A stretch of 64,000 nt of DNA from Lepidostoma basale (lineage: Eukaryota > Arthropoda > Insecta > Trichoptera > Lepidostomatidae). The notes beneath the pieces are model-generated. The model was not told the origin of the DNA and did not search any database. It was given only the letters and a program-made list of their open reading frames with translations. The translations under genes and the position numbers were made by a program. Below, piece by piece: positions 10,849-20,596 of this stretch. Position 1 is the stretch's first letter. Each line of letters begins with the position of its first letter. Location: positions 1,426,001 through 1,490,000 of the forward strand of contig JAHDVF020000106.1 in assembly GCA_022606425.2 (NCBI GenBank), read 5' to 3'.

Positions 10849-11408
10849 AGTTTTTCGTTTTAACAGTTAAGAATGTTGAAATATTAAAGTGTTTCCGCCA
10901 AAACGATAGATTATCTAACAATAATCAGAACTATATAAGACGTTTTCACTTGTATTAATTAGTCTCCACTTTTCTCTATCTTAACCATATTCTTCCGCTA
11001 CTGGAATTATGTCGTCAACCCATCTTTTTGGTTTCATGATGTCGAGACTCGAGAGAAAAAATTGAGAAACTGAGTTATAGGATTCCGTGCATATTCTCTC
11101 CACAATTCTCAAGAAAATCCCTCTTTCAGTTACACAGTTGCATGTTAGAGATATTTGAAACTTCGCAAGTGTTCTCGGGCTATGTATTTTATGTATGTAT
11201 TCAACAATTCACAGGAGCCGATCTCCATTTCATGTCAAGTGCCCCGATAAACGACGAATGACATGATGAAAATTAATATCTTCTCCATCCCATTCGTCGC
11301 CAAACGTTGGTTAGCGAATCAGCTAAGAAACTAACAATATTGAAGGCGTCGTTTCGTTATACATAAAATTAAATACAATAATTTGTAAATGATTTAGCAT
11401 TTAAGTGT

Positions 11409-12130
11409 GTGCGGGTGATGCCTACTGGTGGCGATGAGGTCCGCAACCCATCACACCGCATCTCCCGCAGGGGCGAACAGAGAAGGGTGGAGTGCCGCAT
11501 CGGTACATGGAATATAAGGGGAGGTATGGAAGGAAAGTTGAATGAGATGTGTGCAGAAATGGATAATAAGTGTTTAGATGTTTTATGTGTGACTGACATA
11601 AAACATCATCACCATACATCCTCTGCCATTCATAAAGGCACCTTGCACATCCCAAACTTTGTCACTCGTCAATTTTCTTACTCTTTCTATTAAAATTCTG
11701 CCATAGACTTTACCAACGACACTCAAAAGACTAATAGCTCTGTGGTTTCCACATTCCATACGCGATCCTTTTCCTTTGTACAGGGGCATAATTACTGCTC
11801 TCCTCCAGTCTAGCGGCGTATATCCCTCCTCCAAGCACTGGTTAAATAACTTACATAACCATGTAGAAACCACTTCGCCACCGCTTTTAATAAAGTCTAT
11901 GGCAATACAATCAAACCCAACAGCTTTTCCACTTTTCATTGCACTCACGGATCTTTTCATCTTTTCACACTGTCGGCCATGTGAGGAGTCAGAGAAATCG
12001 ACGCGCGTGCATGACACGATGTATGAATGTTGAGGAAGCGAGAGAAATACGTCAGGAAAGAAAGGTGTGGCAGTCCATTCTTTCTGCCTACCCCTTCGGG
12101 GAGACGGCGTGATGGTTAGTTAGGTAGTCA
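11409..12130 (+). mobile_element. Scrambled TTAG-tail LINE (EN + / RT - / 3' end +)
   Basis: Three blocks. 11409-11600 (+) holds the 5' end and the start of the AP-endonuclease domain (RIGTWNIRGGMEGKLNEMC, then DVLCVTDIK). 11583-11968 (-) holds RT fingers and palm (SGKAVGFDCIAIDFIKSGG, DWRRAVIMPLYKGKGS, CGNHRAISLLSVVGKVYGRI, QGAFMNGRG). 11970-12130 (+) holds the 3' end with hairpin and TTAG tail. An 8-bp inverted repeat, TTTTATGT/ACATAAAA, sits at the first switch (11581-11603). Its duplicate at 24935-25655 has the same joints. The EN block is the only endonuclease evidence in the window. Confidence 0.85.
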
Positions 12131-12154
12131 TTTCGTTACCATCATAACTCAAGT

Positions 12155-13075
12155 GGGTCAACTAACTAACCACCACGCCATGTCTCTCCCGAAGGGGTAG
12201 GAAGAAAGAATAGACCGCCACTCTGCGTGCAATTAGAGATGGTTCGACATTATGAAGACAAGATACTTTCTAAAGTCGAGAGTATTTGTCCCCTGAACGT
12301 ACTTTCACTAATATAAATATAATACAATACACTAATATATAATAATACATATTGTGTTAATATAAAAGAGGAGCGAGAGTTGTGTCAGGATAGAACAGTG
12401 TGGCGCACGGCGGTCCATCTATCTGCCTACCCCTTTATGGAAACGGCGTGATTGTTAGTTAGTTTAGAGAGTAATTGTTAAAATTTGTACATTGAAAAAG
12501 GTTATGTAACATCCGACACATATCTGCAAATCAAAAATTAACGTGTTGAGAAAATACAAAATGTTTTTCAATTCTTTATTTAAATTGTATTTTTTTTTAC
12601 CCTTGTGTATGGAAGTGAAGCTTAGAGTTGACAGAAGAAGGATGAAAGTAGGATAAAAATGCCGTAGAAATGAGGTCACTAAGAAGGATGTGCGGAAAAA
12701 CAATGTATGATAGAATATCTAATGATGAAGTAAGAAAGGAATATAAAGCGGATGAATGCGTGATAAATAAAATCAAGAAAGGGTCACAAGGGCGTGATAA
12801 ATAAAATCAGAATGAATGAGGGAAGAATGGTTAAAAAGTAGTGTGAATGGAAAAATAAGTCGAGGAAGGCTAAGGAAGACATGCCATGATCAAATTAATC
12901 AATCAATGAAAGGCAACCATGTTCGAAGTACGAACAATTGACGAGCGTGCGCGTCACGGTGTGTTAATGCAAAAGAGGCGCGAGAGTTGTGTCAGGAGAG
13001 AACAGTGTGGCGGTCCATCTATCTGCCTACTCCTCCATGGAAACGGCGTGATGGTTAGTTAATTAGTTAGTTTAA
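12155..13075. mobile_element. Cluster of TTAG-tail LINE 3' ends
   Basis: Three fragments in a row: 12155-12230 (-), facing the preceding tail so that two TTAG tails meet; 12350-12465 (+), ending in GTTAGTTAG; and 12595-13075 (+), a longer degraded C-terminal copy ending in TTAGTTAATTAGTTAG. All have frameshifts. Duplicate cluster at 25695-26620. Confidence 0.75.
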
Positions 13076-13344
13076 CACAAAATAATTTCTTTATTGCGAA
13101 GCCACTGGTTGACGACACCTGGATTAGGGTCAAATGAGACTTAACCGTTCAGGAATTCTCTAAACTACTCCTCTCAATTTCTGTCTTCGCGGTTCTGATA
13201 TCTCACTCCGTCTGCTGTAACATGAGACGTTATATCTTCAAGGAGAACAATTAATTCTAAATACGGCTTATTCAAATTTAAATTCTGAATTGGAACAGGC
13301 ATTTGAAAACGAGGTTCATATCATAATTAAACAATTACTGGTTT
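13076..13344. other. Non-repetitive spacer inside the duplication
   Basis: No gene or repeat family seen. Present nearly unchanged at 26612-26885, so useful for dating the duplication. Confidence 0.5.
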
Positions 13345-14030
13345 CATCAACTAACTAACTAACCATCATGCCGTCCTCCCGAAGGGGTAGGTATAAAGAA
13401 TGAACTGCCACACTTTTCTTTCCTGGCATATTTCTCTCGCTTCCTCAACATTCATACTTCATTCATGCACGCGCGTCGATTTCTGACTCCTCACGTGGCC
13501 GACATTCAATATTTGATTTATTTGATTGTGCCACGTTTTCCTCGGCCTTCCTCTATTTCTAGTTCCATTTACATCGTTAACATATACTTTTATAACCATT
13601 CTTTCTTCATTCATTCTTTCCATGTGACAAAACCATATTAATGATGCTTTCATTATTTTGTTCATAACACCATCATTCGCAGCGCATTCGCTTCTTATAT
13701 TTTCATTCGACACTCTATCTCATTTCTATTCTCATTCTACTGCATTTATTCTACTTTCATCGATAAATAAACGATGTAAATGGAGTACAGAGTCGAGGTA
13801 GACCGAGGAAAACATAGCATGACCAAATTAATTAAATTTTACAGGTTGGTCATGCTAGAAGTCGGAAGAATCGATATGCGTGTGTGACTCGTTCTATGAA
13901 TTTGGAGGAACATTGAGAGGTGAGTCAGGATAGAGTAGTGTGGTTAGAGTAGTAGTCAGGATAGAGTAGTAGGCGGGTTCATTGTCTCTGTCTACTCTTG
14001 CGGGGAAACGGCGTGCTGGTTTGTTGTTGA
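13345..14030. mobile_element. Two convergent TTAG-tail LINE fragments
   Basis: 13345-13765 (-) encodes NKIMKASLIWFCHMERMNE and GRPRKTWHNQINQILNVGHV. 13770-14030 (+) is a fragment of the second subfamily, ending with a GTT-rich tail (GGTTTGTTGTTG) instead of TTAG. Duplicate at 26885-27570. Confidence 0.75.
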
Positions 14031-14327
14031 ATAATACATGTAGTTCTAACAATAATAAAAATGTTTTTATACTTAGAGGTGTGTATTTTCAAATAAAGTT
14101 ATTATAGATTTTTGCACGTACAGTGTACGATTGTAAAAACACAGTATGTTCAAAGAACAATAACTCCTAACTTCAAACAGGACAGACTCGGGAGAAGAAT
14201 AGTACAACTCTATTTAAGAACTCGTAGAAAAATAACTTTAATCATGACGAATCCGATTGTCTATATAAATAAAAGACAATGTGTGTTATTGTGTGTCCCA
14301 TTTACTCGTTCAAAATAAGAAGATATA

Positions 14328-15500
14328 ACTAACTAACCATCACGCCAGCTCTCCGAAGGGGTTGGCAGAAACAGGTCTACCACAATGTTGTTTCTAGATT
14401 CCTCAACATCCACATATCGTGGCATGTACACATGTCGATTTCTCCGACTTGTCACGTCTTCTTCTCTGGTTTCAATCCTGGGATTGGTTTGCAGCAATTC
14501 CCTCTATTCTTCTCTTCCATTCTTCCCTGTCTTGTGCGGCTCTTTTGAAATCTGCATATATGATGAGCAGCGCACGTCCACCAACAGGTCCTCCAGGTAC
14601 TCTCGGCGTGGGCGTCCCCTAGAGTTTGTCCCCTCGGTCATACCCTCCATTATGGCATGCAAAAGGCCTTCTTGTCGTATTACATGGCCGATCCATCTTG
14701 CACGCCTTTCGGACAAGGTCCTGAGCAGGTGCCTTCCTCCTTCGATTCTTTGAAGAACCTCCCCATTTGTGATGTGGTCTCTCCAGGAAATTCCTAATAG
14801 TCTTCTATAGGACCACATCTCAAAAGCCTCAATTCTCCGTTTATCTCTTTTGGATAGGCACCATGTTTCGCAGCCATACATCAAGATACTCCATACATAG
14901 GTCTCGATAAGGAGTATTCTCAGTTTTAGGTCTATATTATTCGATTCTATTATTTTCGACCTTTTATTAAATGCAAGCCTAGCCTGATGTATACGGCTGT
15001 CGACCTCGCTCTTAGACCGACCGTCCCATGTTATTTTGCTCCCGAGGTAGACAAACTCCTTGGTGTTCTTTAGTGGAACTCCTGACATCACTACTCTCAT
15101 CCGATATTGCGTTCGGCCTATAGTCAGCAGCTTTGTTTTGTCTTTATTTATCTTCATGTTGTAGTTATTTTGAAGAATGCTTTTGAAGAAACTTGTCACG
15201 TATCCAACATTTAATTTTTTATTAATTTGATCGTGCCACGTTTTCCTATATTTCTGGTTCCGTGTACATATACTTGTATTATCATTCTTTCTTTCCATAT
15301 GTCTCAACCATCTTAATTTCATTTGCACTGCATTCACATCTTATATTTGCATTTGACACTCTAAGAGATCTCATTTCTACTGCATTTATTCTACTTTCAT
15401 CCTTATTTTCCTAGTTCCATGGTTCACTTCCATAAATAAGGGACGGTACGAGAACACCGTTGTGCAGAGTCATCTTAGATTTTTTTAAATAGATATGTAT
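14328..15500 (-). mobile_element. TTAG-tail LINE interrupted by RTE-C
   Basis: The outer element is a TTAG-tail LINE (3' tail at 14328, coding to about 15500). Its two parts, 14328-14457 and 15191-15500, would join seamlessly without the inserted RTE-C at 14458-15190. Duplicate at 27866-29140. Confidence 0.8.
14458..15190 (-). mobile_element. RTE-C LINE, nested, with target duplication
   Basis: Minus strand encodes KINKDKTKLLTIGRTQYRM, VYLGSKITWDGRSKSEV, LMYGCETWCLSKRDKRR and RWIGHVIRQEGLLHA, then GRPRREYLEDLL: the region from RT thumb to the RTE C-terminus. Flanked by ACTTGTCACGT (14447-14457 and 15191-15201), an 11-bp target duplication. The 3' tail (AGAAGAAG) is at the left. 5' truncated. 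Its duplicate at 27997-28853 carries a further 130-bp insert. Confidence 0.9.
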
Positions 15501-15555
15501 TTGCGATGACAAATTTGAGTTCACCATTCACATTGTAGGCCACTCGAGGCGAAAA

Positions 15556-16130
15556 TGATGATGATGGTGATTCTTATAGCGCCATTTTAGCTTTACTTCA
15601 AAGGCGCTCTTCGTCTCGAAAACTCCTTTGTTGTCTTAATTGCGGATATTGGTTGGGCAGCATATTCCACGCTGCCAAAACCACGATCGGCGATATTTGA
15701 AGCTCCGTGGCGCCGTGGGACAAGAAGTTTATACAAAGATTCTTCTCATCCAGATCGTAGCGTTGAGTGCTGAGGGTTCAGATGGATTAGCTTGCAAAGG
15801 TATGTGAGGTAGTGGGGTGCTTGTCCATGTAGGGCTTTGTGAACAAGTAGACATAGTTTATACTCAATTTCCTCACGTAACCTTAACCAGTGAAGTCGAT
15901 AGAGGATTGAAGTTAATTGAGGCTTTATGGATTGCTGTATATCCAGTTGCATCTTGGGTTGTACGGCATATAGCGAGTTGCAGTAGTCGATACGTGAGAT
16001 GATGAACGAATTTACAATGAATTTCTTCAATATTCGTCATCACCTTGTGTTGTGGATTCACATTTGAATTACTTTTTGAAAACATTGTGTTTTCACAGTA
16101 CATTTTTCACAAACATGTTTCTGGCCACAG
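15556..16130 (-). mobile_element. L2/CR1-like LINE 3' part
   Basis: Minus strand encodes KKFIVNSFIISRIDYCNSLY, then LTSILYRLHWLRLREEIEYK and LVHKALHGQAPHYLTYL, the thumb and C-terminal signature of L2/CR1/Jockey-like RTs, followed by a short 3' UTR with GCGCC. An ORF of 94 codons at 15746-16030 is intact. Identical 94 residues at 29409-29693. Confidence 0.82.
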
Positions 16131-16252
16131 ATGCCCTCACTCAATGTATTATAGATATTTTAACCGAACTATTCCTACACTGAAGAAAGGCGACTGGGTT
16201 CGGAAACACATTTGTGAAAAGTGTTGTGAAAATACAATAAATACAATTCTTC
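16080..16252. repeat. Foldback with hammerhead-like core
   Basis: Inverted arms at about 16084-16122 and 16209-16243 (TTTTCACA...TTTTTCACAAA and its complement) flank a core with CTGAAGA near 16180, a GC-rich hairpin and GGAAAC near 16202. Same layout as the other hammerhead-like repeats, but less regular. Duplicate at 29743-29915. Confidence 0.45.
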
Positions 16253-16256
16253 GATA

Positions 16257-16712
16257 GCCCTACAGCCCATATCGAGCCTTAGCCTCCAGTAATCTTCGCC
16301 TCCAACTCCTCCTGTCCTCCGCTTCGACCCTCCAATCTGACACTCGTAACAATTTCGCCCCATCTCTCCCAACTTCATCCTTCCATTGCAGCCTTGGTCG
16401 TCCAATTGGTCTTTTACCACCTGGGTGCCACTCCAGCAATCTTTTTGGGGTTCGCGATGACGGCATCCTCTGCACGTGACCGGCCCATCTCAGTCTATTC
16501 AGTCTGATCTGTGTGAAGAGACTGGGAGCTTTGTAAATATAGTACAGCTCGTCATTATGCCGCACTCTCCAGCCTTCACCGTCATTCACAGGTCCCAGAA
16601 TTCTGCGCAGCACCCTTCTCTCAAAAGAATCCAGTCGCTCTGCGGATTTCGCTGTCATTGTCCACGCCTCACACCCATACGTCACTACTGTTCGGATGAT
16701 TGTTTTATACAG
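16257..16712 (-). mobile_element. RTE-D LINE C-terminus
   Basis: Minus-strand ORF (16260-16685): MTYGCEAWTMTAKSAERLDS, RVLRRILGPVND, LRWAGHVQRM and GRPRLQWKDEVGRD, then a stop. This is the RTE region after the RT domain. 5' truncated, open across 141 codons. Copies at 29928-30360 and 32500-32890. Confidence 0.85.
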
Positions 16713-17064
16713 AATGATTTTGGTTTTTCAGTGTACGTTTCTTGATTTGAGCACTGGTAGTAGAAAGAAGAATATTATGTTGCCAATTGTGATTTTTCTT
16801 TCGATTTCCTTGTGATCTTCGTTTTCTTTTGTTATAGACGTTGTTGTAAAAATATTTTACAATGTTTTCAAAAGTTTTTCGAATTTTCAAGCGTTTTAAT
16901 GGCATCAGAAGGTAAGGAAGAGCAAAGAAGATAGATATACTATGTACAGGTAGTATACTATTTTACATAATATACCTATACAGAATGTGATATCTTAATT
17001 GTTTTCTATAGATAACATTGATTCGAATTTGTAACTTATTTGATTATATTATTTATGTAGATAA

Positions 17065-17602
17065 ATTGTAGCCAAAGTGACCTTTATACCGAAGTACGTG
17101 AACAAGTCAGTAAAGCCTCTGCCGTGTCAGGATGCCTGAAGAATCTAGTCTGGAAAAACAAGCACATGCGTATCGACAGCAAGATCAGAATATACAAAAC
17201 ATGCCGTGCGACCCATCATGACGTACGCTGTAGAGACGCGGGCTGACACTGTGCGAACCAAGGGACTACTTAGAACATCGGAGATGAAGGTCCTAAGATC
17301 AATTACTGGAAAAACCCTCCGAGATCGTGTCCGCAACGCAGACATAAGGAAAACCTGCGAAATAGATGATATCGTTCAGTGGAGTAGATCCAGAAGAAGA
17401 TACTGGAGGGACCATGTAGCCCGAATGAATGGTGACAGACTCGCGTATACAGCCGCCTATGAAATCCCTTCCGGACACCGCCCACCTGGAAGACCGCCTA
17501 AGAGATGGAGGGACAGCTGGATCTCATCATCCGACGAGATATGATTTCTGTGTCACAGATCGTCAGATCTATCAAAAGAAGAAGAAGAAGAAGAAGAAGA
17601 AG
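17065..17602 (+). mobile_element. RTE-A LINE, unit A only, with 14-bp target duplication
   Basis: Flanked by ATTTATGTAGATAA at 17051-17064 and 17603-17616. Unit B has the single-copy empty site near 30730-30745. Encodes SKASAVSGCLKNLVWKNKHMR, then (17206-17544) RADTVRTKGLLRTSEMKVLR, RNADIRKTCEIDDIVQWSR and PPGRPPKRWRDSW. It ends in a (AAG)n tail at 17574-17602. 5' truncated at about the RT thumb. Confidence 0.93.
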
Positions 17603-18089
17603 ATTTATGTAGATAAGATTGCGTGTACACTATTTTTAGAATGTTTTTATAATACAATAAGATAAGATTGTTTTTATAATACTATACTAGATAAGATTAC
17701 GTGTACACCTGTGATTTTATTTTTTATATTAAATTAACGATTATGGATAAAGACAAGATATCTTCAGAATTACGCAGTTAGTAATCTGTTACATAAATAA
17801 ATAAAAAATTTAAGATAATAAAATGATTTTCCTGAAACTTTCTATTATTTCTTCACGATTAAATGTATAATTAATTGTATTATTAATGTACTGATACGCT
17901 TGTCAAAATCGAAGACATTCAATAACTCAACAATTTAAAAGATTTGAATAATCCTCGAACTTTGGAGTCGCTTACAACAGATCACTTGAGATTTTAGTTG
18001 AAGATATAATTTTATATTCGTTATAAAAACACTATCCTACTGGGTTTTTATTTATAATAGTGTATGAATACGAAGTAGTAACTATTGGA

Positions 18090-18245
18090 CTTGTATCTTC
18101 TGGTTTACAGAAGCTTATCAGCTCTTGTGGCTATTCGGTGATTTGGTGGGTTGCTGGTTTATGTTTGTGTCGTAGTTTGAGAGGTCTTTTATTTTGGGCT
18201 TAGGATATGAAGAGAGTCCTTTGTATTATAAAAACATTCTAAAAC
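18090..18245 (-). mobile_element. Jockey-like LINE 3' fragment
   Basis: Duplicate of 6425-6605, slightly shortened. Confidence 0.6.
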
Positions 18246-18324
18246 TTCAACCTGTTATTGCACCCTGCGGGTCGCGAGAAGTGGACTTTTAGAACTGAAG
18301 ATGATGATTATTCTTATTATACAA

Positions 18325-19012
18325 TAACAACAACAAACCATCACGCCGTTTCTCCGTAGGGGTAAGCAGAGAGATTGGACCGCCACACTGCTCTATCTTC
18401 TACCGCTCTACATTCCTTTATTATATCAGCATTTGAGATTCTGTCGTATATAGTTTTACCACACATACGTCCTCACCGGGACCTCATCTCTAACGCATTT
18501 GTTCTGCTCTCATCCTTATTCTGCAACAGTTCCATGCTTCGCTTCCATACATTAGGGTTGGGACCAGAACTCCGTTGTGAACGGCCGTTTTCGCTTTCAT
18601 TGATAAATTATTGTTTCCAATAACTATTTTTCAAGCTCCATTCACTTTGTTACCCGCACTAACCGTTCTTTCGACGTCATTATCCGTTCGGCCATCCGCT
18701 GTGAACATGCTACCTAAATATACAAATTCACTCACCTGCTCCAAATTCTCTTCGTTCACACTTATGTTACAAACTGTCATTTGCTTTTCCCTTTCTAAAA
18801 CCATCACCTTTAACTTTCCGACATTCATTATTAAATCATTTGACTTGCATAACATTCTCGACACTGAGACTTGTAATTCTTCCGCACTATCCACAACGAG
18901 AACGGCATAGTCCGCGTAAAGCAGACAATTTACAGACAGATCACTCATCTTAGCACCAGCGTTTATTCCTTTTTTTAGTTCTTTCATACATTTGTCCATA
19001 TACCTACAGAAT
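18325..19012 (-). mobile_element. TTAG-family LINE, second subfamily, RT palm
   Basis: Minus strand: MDKCMKELKKGINAGAKMS, CLLYADYAVLVVD (the catalytic YADD is YADY), then VNEENLEQVSEFVYLGSMFT, a gap and the 3' end with a (GTT)n tail at 18331. Closest relative in the window is 57910-58640. Occupies the place of the different LINE in unit A (6770-7955). Confidence 0.83.
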
Positions 19013-19054
19013 ATATTATATATATTTTTTTTATTAATTTGTTTTCCTTGTATA

Positions 19055-19245
19055 CAACAGGTCGTTTGAACCCAATTACTGTATATAATTTATTTTAGCT
19101 ATTGTATTGATTCTCATGACATGTGATAGGTAGCTAATCTGTAGCCATTTTATGGTCACATGAATTCTACCCAGACCAAAGATAGTGTGACAATCACACT
19201 GTCATCGCCGGGAATCGAACCCGGGACCTTCGGTATGGAAGTCAG
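19055..19245 (-). mobile_element. tRNA-derived SINE, long-tail form
   Basis: B box GGTTCGATTCC on the minus strand near 19211-19221, and a 3' end matching the alternative tail of 36371-36600 (CAGTAATTGGGTTCAAAC region). The 5' head is truncated at 19245. Confidence 0.75.
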
Positions 19246-19249
19246 AGTC

Positions 19250-19384
19250 TTATTATTATTATAATGATTATTATTTATTTTTTATTATTATAATGTTTAT
19301 TATTATTATTATATTTATTATTACTACTATTATTATTATTATTATCATTATTATTATTATTATTACAATAATTTTTTGAACCGC
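19250..19384. repeat. ATT microsatellite
   Basis: Long, slightly interrupted TTA/ATT run between two minus-strand SINEs. Confidence 0.85.
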
Positions 19385-19600
19385 TTTTTACATCATTACA
19401 GCGCGAGTCAAATCGATGTAAAGGGTATAGCTATCATATTGATTCTCGTGACATGTGATAGGTAGCTTATCTACAGCCATTTTATTTCCACGTGAATTCT
19501 GCACCAGTCCAAAAAAGTGTGACAATCACACTGCCATCGCTGGGAATCGAACCCGGGACCTTCGGGGTGGCAGTCAAAGCACCTACTACTCGGTCTCGTG
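19385..19600 (-). mobile_element. tRNA-derived SINE
   Basis: Duplicate of 8036-8251. B box GGTTCGATTCC (minus) near 19545-19555. Its 5' head is cut by the adjoining RT fragment. Confidence 0.8.
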
Positions 19601-19757
19601 TCGTCGGCGAATCGGGAATTGTGGGTGTTGTGATCTCGGGGGAGAGGGATGTAACTGCAGTATATGTTGAACAGAGTAGGACCCATTACTGAACCTTGGG
19701 GAACTCCTGTACTGATAGAGCGTACAATGGATTTGATCTTGACGCTGATGAAGCGAT
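19601..19757 (-). mobile_element. Jockey-type RT palm fragment
   Basis: Minus strand: RFISVKIKS, TGVPQGSVMGPTLFNIYCSY and RFADDT, i.e. RT motifs B/C with FADD as the catalytic box. Only about 50 residues. Absent from the matching position of unit A (8251/8252). Confidence 0.75.
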
Positions 19758-20044
19758 CAGACAGAATGCTGGCTCTGAGTTAAATCATAGGCTGTTGGAT
19801 GTTTGTTTTTCCCATTTTATATAAAAGTAAGTGGTGAATTTGTGAGTAAAATTTTGTGTTAATTTAATAACTTCTGTGAACCCATTGATTAAGGAACTAT
19901 TTTAAGAATTTTAATGAAATATGTGACGATTTCTACCGTTTTTGAGTTTATATCGTTCTCTAGATTAGTCTAGTTCAGCGGTTCTCAAACTTTTTCGGCG
20001 ACGAAACCCTTTTGAAACATGAAGTATTTTAAGTATTTCAAGCA

Positions 20045-20275
20045 CCGTGAGTGGAAAAAGAAGCCGAGGACGACCTAGGAAAACATGGCATGACCAAATT
20101 AATCAATTACTAAAAGGCGGCCACATTCGAAGTCGGAACAATCGACGTGCGTGCATGGTACGATGTATGAATGTAGAGGAAGCCCGAGAGGTATGCCAGG
20201 ACAGAGCATTGTGGCGATCCATCCTCTCTGCCTACCTCTCCGGAGAAATGGCGTGATGGTTAGTTAGTTAGTTAG
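20045..20275 (+). mobile_element. TTAG-tail LINE 3' end
   Basis: Duplicate of 8545-8770, with KRSRGRPRKTWHDQINQLL through LWRSILSAYLSGEMA and a (TTAG)n tail (20256-20275). Confidence 0.8.
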
Positions 20276-20596
20276 TTTTACGAATATAAAACAAATAAGC
20301 ATAACCGGGTTTTATGTTCACAATATAATTACTATTATACTGATACGTGCATGAATAGAGGCCGAAACACCGCCTCCCGATGACGGCCCGGAGCTCCGCA
20401 CGTGCCGGGTGAAAAATTAGAATGAAATATACAGCCCCGAACTCGGCCGCTCCGAGTGAGTACACACGGACTCACTCGCCTATATAACGGCGGGTGCGAT
20501 TGGCAGTCGGCATGTGAGCTCGGCGAGTCAACACGAGAGGTCCTACTGATCGAGCTTCATCCCTCCGGATCTGACTGCTGTCGGCACGCTGCACTG

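Larger units (their letters stand above)
6152..17842 (+). repeat. Tandem segmental duplication, unit A
   Basis: Unit A is collinear with unit B (17843-30888), and the two abut head to tail. Long blocks are almost identical: 15746-16030 and 29409-29693 encode the same 94-residue string, and 11409-11693 differs from 24940-25224 by about one base. Differences are mostly whole insertions or deletions. A only: RTE-A at 17065-17602 and a local repeat at 8771-8905. A lacks the LTR present in B at 20341-22643. The inner blocks 6740-7950 and 18370-19250 hold different LINEs. A real duplication and an uncollapsed haplotype both fit. Confidence 0.88.
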
